The notes under the pieces are model-generated. The model was not told the DNA's origin. It worked only from the letters and a program-made list of their open reading frames with translations, and searched no databases. From the NCBI GenBank assembly GCA_963580285.1, contig OY757013.1, positions 129,391,027-129,455,026 on the forward strand: 64,000 nt of DNA, given 5' to 3'. This stretch comes from Lucinisca nassula (taxonomy: Eukaryota > Mollusca > Bivalvia > Lucinida > Lucinidae). The translations under genes and the position numbers were made by a program. Shown piece by piece: positions 52,201 to 61,200 of this stretch (position 1 is its first letter; each line of letters begins with the position of its first letter).

Positions 52201-55200
52201 ACAACAGAATAAGTGCACTAGAATGATATTGCAAAATTGACATTTGGGAGGTAAATCTCCTGTTTTTTAACGGAAATTCCGTTTGACGGCTCCGGTGTCG
52301 CGCCACAGTAAAACGAAATTTCCGACCGTAAAACCGCCAATTTACAACCCAAAATGACCATTTGGATACAGTTATCCCCTAGTTATAGAGGCTGCCTTCG
52401 GAAAAGAAGAGTACATCCACAATTTTTTCAGACCTTAGTGCGCTTGAAAGTCCCAAAGGAAGTAGAACAATTCCGTTCGATTCAACATGATGGCCGCCGG
52501 AATTGTTGCTGAAAAAATATAGTTTTATGTTGGTGGCTACAAGAACTTCAATGCAGAACACTCTTATTGAATGACAACTCCTAAATGTGTGCGCCTATTT
52601 TGTTCAAACTTCACAGGAATACCTAGGTGTGTCCCTCATACTTTAGATAAAGTGTTTCCCTCGATTGGACAAGATGGCTGCAAGAGCTAAAATAGAAGAA
52701 GGTGACATCCCTCTGTCCAAAGTTTAATATAAAAAATATCGGCATTGTCTGTGCCATAGCCTTGTTCCCAAATTGCCAAAATGCTTGTGCTCAATTGAAC
52801 AACATGTCAATTTGAGCTAAGAATTAAAACAAAGTTAAATCACATCTCCTCGCAAACCGGCGGGTACTGGTTTTGGAGCTGTTTTACAGAAAACGTTACT
52901 TCATCTGTCCTCTACCACAATGTAGAGACTGAACAAAATGGCGGTCAGAGATAAATTAGAACTACTTTAAATGAGTTATACTCTCATTCCAATGGTCCAA
53001 TTTTAGAATAAATTCAAAGAAATATTGCATCTATGACGCCCAACTACAACATATATATTATGGTTTCATTCTGCTGATCAAAATGGCCTTTAGAACTATT
53101 GTAAAAAAAAAAAAAAAAATAGATGCATTTTGAACTCGGCAGACAATTCAGGGCCCTCTTGCTCTTGCTTGCAGTTTTGCTTATGTTACCAAATCTATTG
53201 GGGAGAAGGAGTTGTTGACTTAGTTTTCTGTATTTTGCACCTACCATGTTGAGGGTCTCTTCCTCTGGGTTATATAAGTAGATCATTCTGTAACCCCAAT
53301 GGAGGGGGGTGGTGGACATATTTTTGTTAACATTTACGTCGGCGCAAGGGTTGGTGATGACCGTTCGAAGCACCCTTTGAATTACAAGATCTCCTGAACC
53401 GATGTGTGCATTCTTACCAAACTCTCATGGTTACTGTACTAAGGCGGACGAATACAGTGATTATGTTTCAATGTTATCAAACACTGTCAAATTTTGACCT
53501 AATACAGTTTCTCTGCATCCTTACTCTTCGCATCTTTATGAATTTAGTTTAAACTTGACGCAGTTTATAAATACAACCTAGCTCAAAAAAGATGAGTGTG
53601 ATGTTACCTTGACCCAATTTCAAGGACACAGGATCCGCTGAAATGTAGAATTTAGGCCTAATATAGCTTGTCTGCACCATGTCAACAAATTCATGAATTA
53701 TGTCAAAGTTTGTTAGTCTATGATAGCAATCCAACATAGACTTCTCTACACCAACCAAAATGATTCCCGTCAAAGCATTTTGCTATATATTTGTTATTTG
53801 CTCAGCAACGAGTGCAGCCACATTACTATCCTAATTTCATCTATTAAACAGCCACCAGTGTTGACTCAACTGCAAAAAATTGAAAGTTACTGTTGGAATA
53901 AGCTCTTTACCCCTGGGCTATTTTGCTAAAATAACCATTCTGATGCCATGTTTGATAATATATAATGAAATGAAATGATCAATAAATGATCGAGAGGAGT
54001 CAGACGACACCTCTCCATTATTTATAGTTCTTTTCATATGTTCCGTCTGAACTGATGTCAGCTGTCACTCCTTTTTAACTGTCTATATCAGGTCAAATAT
54101 CACCTCAATACATTGTCCTCTGCTTAGCAGCGACACGTTGAAGGACTCAGTTTTTGAGTTATTTTCTCGGGTGGTTTCTTCATAGACGTGATTCTGTATT
54201 TCATTTTGTATGTTTACATGTTTTCCTGCGATTTCTCATCAGAATTTGCCTTTGCGTTTAGCAATTGCAATGATACATGACTATTCATTAATCCGTAAAT
54301 GATTTCATTGTACCTTTATCATGCGTTTTAAATTTTCGTTTTCAGAAGTCTGACATTCCGACATTCAAACGCATGTGGGCCTTTATGCAGGCCCACAAAG
54401 ATGGCGTATTTGTTAATTCAAATACAGAAGGATTTGAAAAGGTAATGTCATCAGATTATGCTTACCTAGCCGAGTCTACGACTATTGACTACACAGTACA
54501 AAGAAACTGTAAGCTGACCCAAGTAGGCGGACTTCTGGACTCTAAGGGCTATGGAATAGCTACGCCGAAAGGTAATGCATAATTAAACAGATGTAATACG
54601 GTCTCACTTATTAGAGTGTAACATTAGCAGGTATATGCCACTTTGTAAACTCTCTGGCACTGTTTTAATGTTTTAAGGTAATTGTGTTGATAACTGATAA
54701 TTGCCTTCACTTCTTTTTTTACCTTAGCCAGATATGACCTGATGTTTTCTATAAAAGGGTTGTCCCTTGGAAGCAAAGAATACATCGAGTACAATATGAA
54801 TTTAGAGTAGAGTATCAATTTAGAGTATGAAGTATTTCTTGGCCTGGCTAAGTACTTTCGGCCAACTAGACCTCATCAATGACACTCAAATATTTTCAAA
54901 ACACCAGAGCAGAATCAATGATCTCAAATGACAAGAAAAGACAAAAACTACACCCTACATGGTAGGCTGTAATCTTTGATTATGGCTTTTCCTGTTGTTT
55001 TTAGCTCGCCTTATAAAAGTAAAGGGAAGCTATTGCCATACCCCCGGCGTCCATCTTTGGCGTCAGCGTCGGGGTGAGCGACAGCGTCGACGTCATCATC
55101 TGGTTAAAGTAAACCTGCAAGCTCTTATTTGTGATGTTTTACAAATTTATTTTCAAATATATTAACAGTTGGTAAAAACAATATTTTTACAGTATTTTTT

Positions 55201-58200
55201 GTACTTCATTTTCCATTGGTTTTTCTTAAATTGGACTTTTTTCAAATGTTAATTATTTGCTCTGTATTACCTCCCTTATAGCCCTTGGTTAAAGTTTACC
55301 TGCAAGCCCTTTTCGTGTACTGAATAGCACTCAGGACTCTGACTCAAAGGGTCGTGGGTTCAACTCCTTGCAGAGGATTTTTAGCTGACCAGAGCCTGGG
55401 AGAGCTAAAAGTACAGGCAATGGTCGGTCGCCCGTCGTCGGCTTCGTCGTCTGCGTCGTCAACATTTTCAACTATATCTCCTCTGAAACTGCCTGTCCAA
55501 TTGAAACCAAATTACACGTGGAACCTCTATGGGAAGGGCGAACGAAAGGTTGTTCGTGAGGACTGGGTCACATGACCAATATGGCCGCCATGCCTTTTTA
55601 TGGTCAAAATCTTAAAAAATCTTCTTCTCAGGAACCGAATGGCTGATGACCTTGAAACTTGGCATGCAGCATCGGGGACTCGGGCCCTACCAAGGATGTT
55701 CCAATGATGTCCTTTTGTTGACCTTGACCTGTTTTACGACAAGGTCAAATTTGGTCACTTAGACATTTGCAAAACAGTGGATGTTTCTAATTGCATGGTG
55801 ATTGTGACATCAGAAACGATATTTGGAATCAGCTGAATGGACGTTTTATCAATTCCAAAGGTCAACGTAATTTACTGGCCTTCGTCCTGGATGCCCCAGA
55901 TTCAGTATTTTTATCTTCTTCTTCACTTTAACGGCTGGGTTGATTGAAACCAAATTATATGTTGATCCTACATTGAAAGTTGGGAACAAAACTTTGTTCA
56001 TATGGACTGTGCTACATGACAAATATGGCCGTCACACCCATGTATGGTAAAAACCTTTAAAATCTTCTTCTCAAGAACCAAATATCCGATGACCATGAAT
56101 CTTGCTATGCAGCATCGGTGACGCGGGCCCTACCCAGTTTGTTCATACGATGACGTTTGGTTTGGCTTGACCGTTTCTATGTCAAGGTTAAATTTGGTCA
56201 CTTAGACGGCGCCCGCCCATCGGGGCATGAAGAAATAGATGGGCTGCATGATGCTTCCACGGAGAGCTGAAACCGCCCCACACATGATTACTGGTAAACC
56301 ACATAGAGGATATAAGGTTGTCCAGGCAAAGAGGTGCGAGTGTCGGACCGTCCATGCTATAAAAAGTAGAAGTAAAACAAACGTCAGGAATCGATACAAT
56401 TCACTTACTCCACCCATCAAAGACACCAAAGGGAAAGAAACACAAACATTAAGCGACCAGACCATAATGAAAACCTAAACAAAGGAAGGCCATAAGGACA
56501 GTTACTTTCCCACAAAATGGCCATATGGCCATCCAAAATAAAAAGACACAAGTGATACACACAGTAAGTAACAAACAACAACATAAATAAATCGCCACAG
56601 AAGAACCGCCTTGGAACGGTCAGTGGAAAGATTTCCACTGGGGGGCTTAAATCGATTTTACGTGGCCACAATCCTCGCCCTTATTTCCGTCGCGATTTAG
56701 ACAAATAATTTGTTCAGTCCGCATGGAGGCCTCCTAACTCATCAGTGCAACATCTCCGTGAACACAAATAATCAAAGAACCTCAGAGGTGAGACAACGGT
56801 GAGGACAGCAAGAAACCACTGAAATGCTGGAGCAAAAGAAAACAAACAGATACCGATTGGTTTCATTGTGCGGCTTGAGATGTCAAAACTTTGGGGTTTA
56901 GACACGCTGATGAAGATTAAATATCAGAAAGGCCTCTGTGTCACTAAATTTGGTATAGTTACACCTTAATCTGGAAATGTGACTGATTGTTGATGCATGT
57001 TGTCCTATGTTGTTAGTCCGCCCCAGTCTCAGCAACCTATGGCGAACCATGGGAATAATACGGAGTCATAGGTTCAGCAATGCGATAAAAGACTTAGAGA
57101 ATAGAAAATTACAAATCTTTGAAATTGATTAAACTTCAACTAAGATCCATGGCATGAGATGGCTGTGTTTGTATTGAGGCATTTCCGGTGTAACCTTTTT
57201 ATATACCGTTTGAATTCATGTTAATAATGGATACACTCCCAATAAACTCATAAATGCTTAATTTCGCAAACAGCGTATTCAGTTATACAAACCGCGAAAA
57301 TCATTTTCTTTATTAAATTGCCAAAACTATAAATAGTTTGATAAACATAATCCCAAATGAAAAACAGGATTGACGATTTGTGGTGATGACTCCACTAAAT
57401 TTTTGAACCATAAATGCCGGAAATGTCGCCGGCATTCACAAACAAGACGGGTGTAATTCGTAGTGTTGGTCGTATCACGGTCGAAAGCTTCCTGCTCACA
57501 GTTATCTGCCTGGTTATGGCCTTGTCCTTGACCTACTAATGGTCCAAACCGTTTGGAGCTCTGTTTCAAGTTCTGTGATCAGCCTTTCAGTGTTTCAAAA
57601 TATGCGAATCAATCTTCGTAGGTTCGACTGCTGGATTTACATGGGGTACATATGCTGTAACCAAAAACGTGAATCCTATTATTATTATTATTATTAGTAG
57701 TAGTTTTTGTTTGTTTCAGTGTTTGTTAGCAGGCCTTGTACTGATTCTCATTGCCCCATTAGTTGACGGTGATGTTCACGATAGAAGACGGTCATAAACA
57801 AACTGTTTCTCTTGTTGTCACAATGTAAATTACAAGTTTCTTTTCATTAATTATTTTCAGATTCACCGTGGAAAGAATATTTGGACAAAGAAGTTTTATT
57901 CTTTCAAGAAAATCAGAAGATACAGAAGCTGTATACAAAGTGGTGGATAGAGAAAAGCGGTGGAAAGTGTAATGTCGAGGAACCGAAAAAGTCAAGTGCT
58001 TTGGAAGTATCCAATGTGGGTGGGGTCTTTGTTGTGCTAATAGGTGGAATGGCTGTTGGATTCCTTATAGCTCTTATAGAATTCATGTGGAAGGCTGGGA
58101 AAAATGCTAGGGTGGATAAGGTAATCTTGATTATTTCTTTATATATTATAGTAGTCTCCCAACGGAAATGTAGGTTTGTGATGTAGATTTGTACTTAATC

Positions 58201-61200
58201 CGCCTTGCATCCATTCGCCGTACCTTTCTTTTGTTATTCTGTCCGTCTGTTTACAATATCAGAAGAACTATAACATTTTCTATGGATATGCATTATGGAA
58301 GGAATGTATGTCGCTTCAGCGGTAAGGGCGCTGTCACCGTGGGCCTTGGTTTATACTAATACATAATATCCCAGGCAGTATCTCCTGTATTACTTCAGCT
58401 AGTGTTATTATGTTAATTAAAATCCACATGCTCCGCATCTGTATCACGTTACAGAATTTTGCCACTATGACTTTGACCTAAATGTTGCAGTAGCTGGTAT
58501 TGAATGATTGTTTGCCAAGAACTAAATCTTGCCGTTTTCTCCCGCAATGACATCAGAATACTGTCATCATAAATTCATAAATTAGTGGATACAGAGTTCA
58601 TTTGTACTACTGTTTTTCTATGACTCCCTGTTTAGCTAGGAAACCCCATGCGGGTCCTTATTTGAACGTTTGACATTTGATACGCCATTGAAACTGATAG
58701 AAATTTATCAAACTCCTGGAAAACTACTGCTTTCCATCCATAGGCTGTACTATTTAAGTTAATTATCATAGCAACAGATCAGGTAGGTTTTTGATTGTAA
58801 TTGAAGGATATTTTGTCAGTTCTATGTTGTGGATAAGTTTATATGGCAAAGTAAGGGAAAAATGTTTTCTGGATATCACCAAATACCCACGTTATCTGTT
58901 GCTATGATTTTTGGTGGTATGTGTATGTTTTGTCGTTTGACATGTGCCATCTTGTCAATACGAAAGAACTCCTACTCAAATACATTGCAAATTGTACCGC
59001 CGATAAAACGAAAATTTTCAGATGCAAAAGTGTTATATTTTTCTTTTTAATGCTCAAAATATAGACTACCGGTACACGTTAGAACTGCCTAATCAAGGCG
59101 GTTCTAACGAGTACCCACAGTCTATGTTTTGGAGCAGAAATAAGAAAAATAAGGTTTACCCATGTAAACCCCAGTTTTACAATATAAAAGTGTGGTTCAA
59201 CGAAGTCAAAATTATACAGGCATTTTTGTGATGATGTTTCTGCTTTTTGGATTGCTAATAGTGCTGTATTTATCGACGGAGAATTTCTTGTACAACTTCT
59301 GAGGAATAAGATCACTCAGATCTTAAATTTCGGGTTTCCTTGATTGACCCTACAGCGGTTGATCGGGGAACAAAAAAAAACATACACACTAGATTGAAAA
59401 TCAAAAGTCGAGCTTTCTTAGCCAGTTTAGCTAGTTGAGGCCGATAAGGCGTCATCACATTACGATAACAAACCCGTGCGACATAGTGCACTTTGGCTAC
59501 TTGCCTGATGAAAATCCATGACACATGTATTTTTGTCGCACCTGCTTATAGCAGGGTGCGACATAGGCGACCGATTTTCCGTCCGTGCGTCAATTTGTCC
59601 GTGCGTCCGTCCGTTCGTCCGTCCGTCTGTTAACATTTACGTCGAAGTTCGACATTTATGTCAAAGTTTTTATTTTACAAACCTCAGCTACCATCAAACC
59701 TTACAAGAAACATCTCATAGACCTCACTTTGTAAGCACCTTGACCTGGTGATTTTGACCTATATTTTGCGCTCCATTGACTTTGAACATTACGTCGAAGT
59801 TCGACATTTACGTCGAAGTTCGACATTTACGTCAAAGTTTTTATTCACAGACCTCAGCTACCATCAAACATCGCATAGATCTTCTCACTTTGTAAGCACC
59901 TTGATCTGGTGACTTTGACCTATATTTTGCGCTCCAGTGACTTTGACCATTACGTCGAAGTTCGACATTTACGTCAAAGTTCGACATTTACGTCAAAGTT
60001 TTTATTTTACAAACCTCATCTACCATCAAACCTTACATGAAACATCTCATAGACCTTCTCACTTTGTAAGCACCTTGACCTGGTGAATTTGACCTATATT
60101 TTGCGCTCCAGTGACTGTTACCATTACGTCGAAGTTCGACATTTACGTCGAAGTTTGTATTGTAATCAACTATAAGACTAAACAACCATCAAACCTTTCA
60201 TGAAACATCACCCTGAGCTCCTGACTAGGCAAGCACCTTGACCCGGTGACCTTGACCTATATTTTACGCTTCAGTGGGTTTGTATCAATTCCTGATCTTT
60301 GTTTTACTTCTTCTTGACACAAATTACATCAATGTTCCAGATCTTCTCAAATAAAAGGCCTACACCAAGAAAATCTTGAATAGTATTTCTCCTAGATGAA
60401 TTGACTCTGCAGGTACCTTGACATGGTGACCTTGACCTATATTTTACGCTCCACTGACTTTGTAATATTTTACGTCGAAGTTCCAGATCTCCTCGAATAA
60501 AAGGCCCACAGCCATCTAATCTTGCATAGTGCTTCTCCTAGATGTACTGAATCTGCAGGTACCTTGACCCGGTGACCTTGACCTATATTTTACGCTCCAG
60601 CGACTTTGACAAATTTTTATGTCGAAGTTCCAGATCTCTGCAAATAAAAGGCCTACAACCATCAAAGCTTGCATAATGCTGCTCCTGGATGTACTGATTC
60701 TGCAGGTACCTTGACCTGGTGACCTTGACCTATATTTTACGCTCCATTGACTTGACACAATTTGCGTCAATGTTCCAGATCTTCTCAAATTAAAGGCCTG
60801 CAACCACCAAATCTTGCATAGTGGTTCTCCTAGATGTACTGACTATGCAGGTACCTTGACTTGGTGACCTTGACCTATTTTTTGCACTCCATTGACTTTA
60901 ACACATTTTAGGTCGACATTCCAAATCTTCTTAACTATAAGGCCTACAACCACCAAACCTTGCATAGTGCTTCTCCTACATTTACTTACTCTGTATGTAC
61001 CTTGACCTGGTGACCTTAACCTATATTATGCACTCCAGCGACTTTTACGTCAATGTTCAATATGTCCTAAAATAAATATGGCCTACAGCCACCAAACTTT
61101 GCATAGTACTTCTCCTCATTGTACTGATTGGGCACGTACCTTGACCTGGTGACCATGGCCTATATTTTTGGTCCAGTGACTTTGACACATTTTACATCAA

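Noticed and set aside
53044..53373. 109-residue minus-strand frame
   Set aside because: It crosses a poly(A) run read as poly-Phe and matches nothing I recognise.
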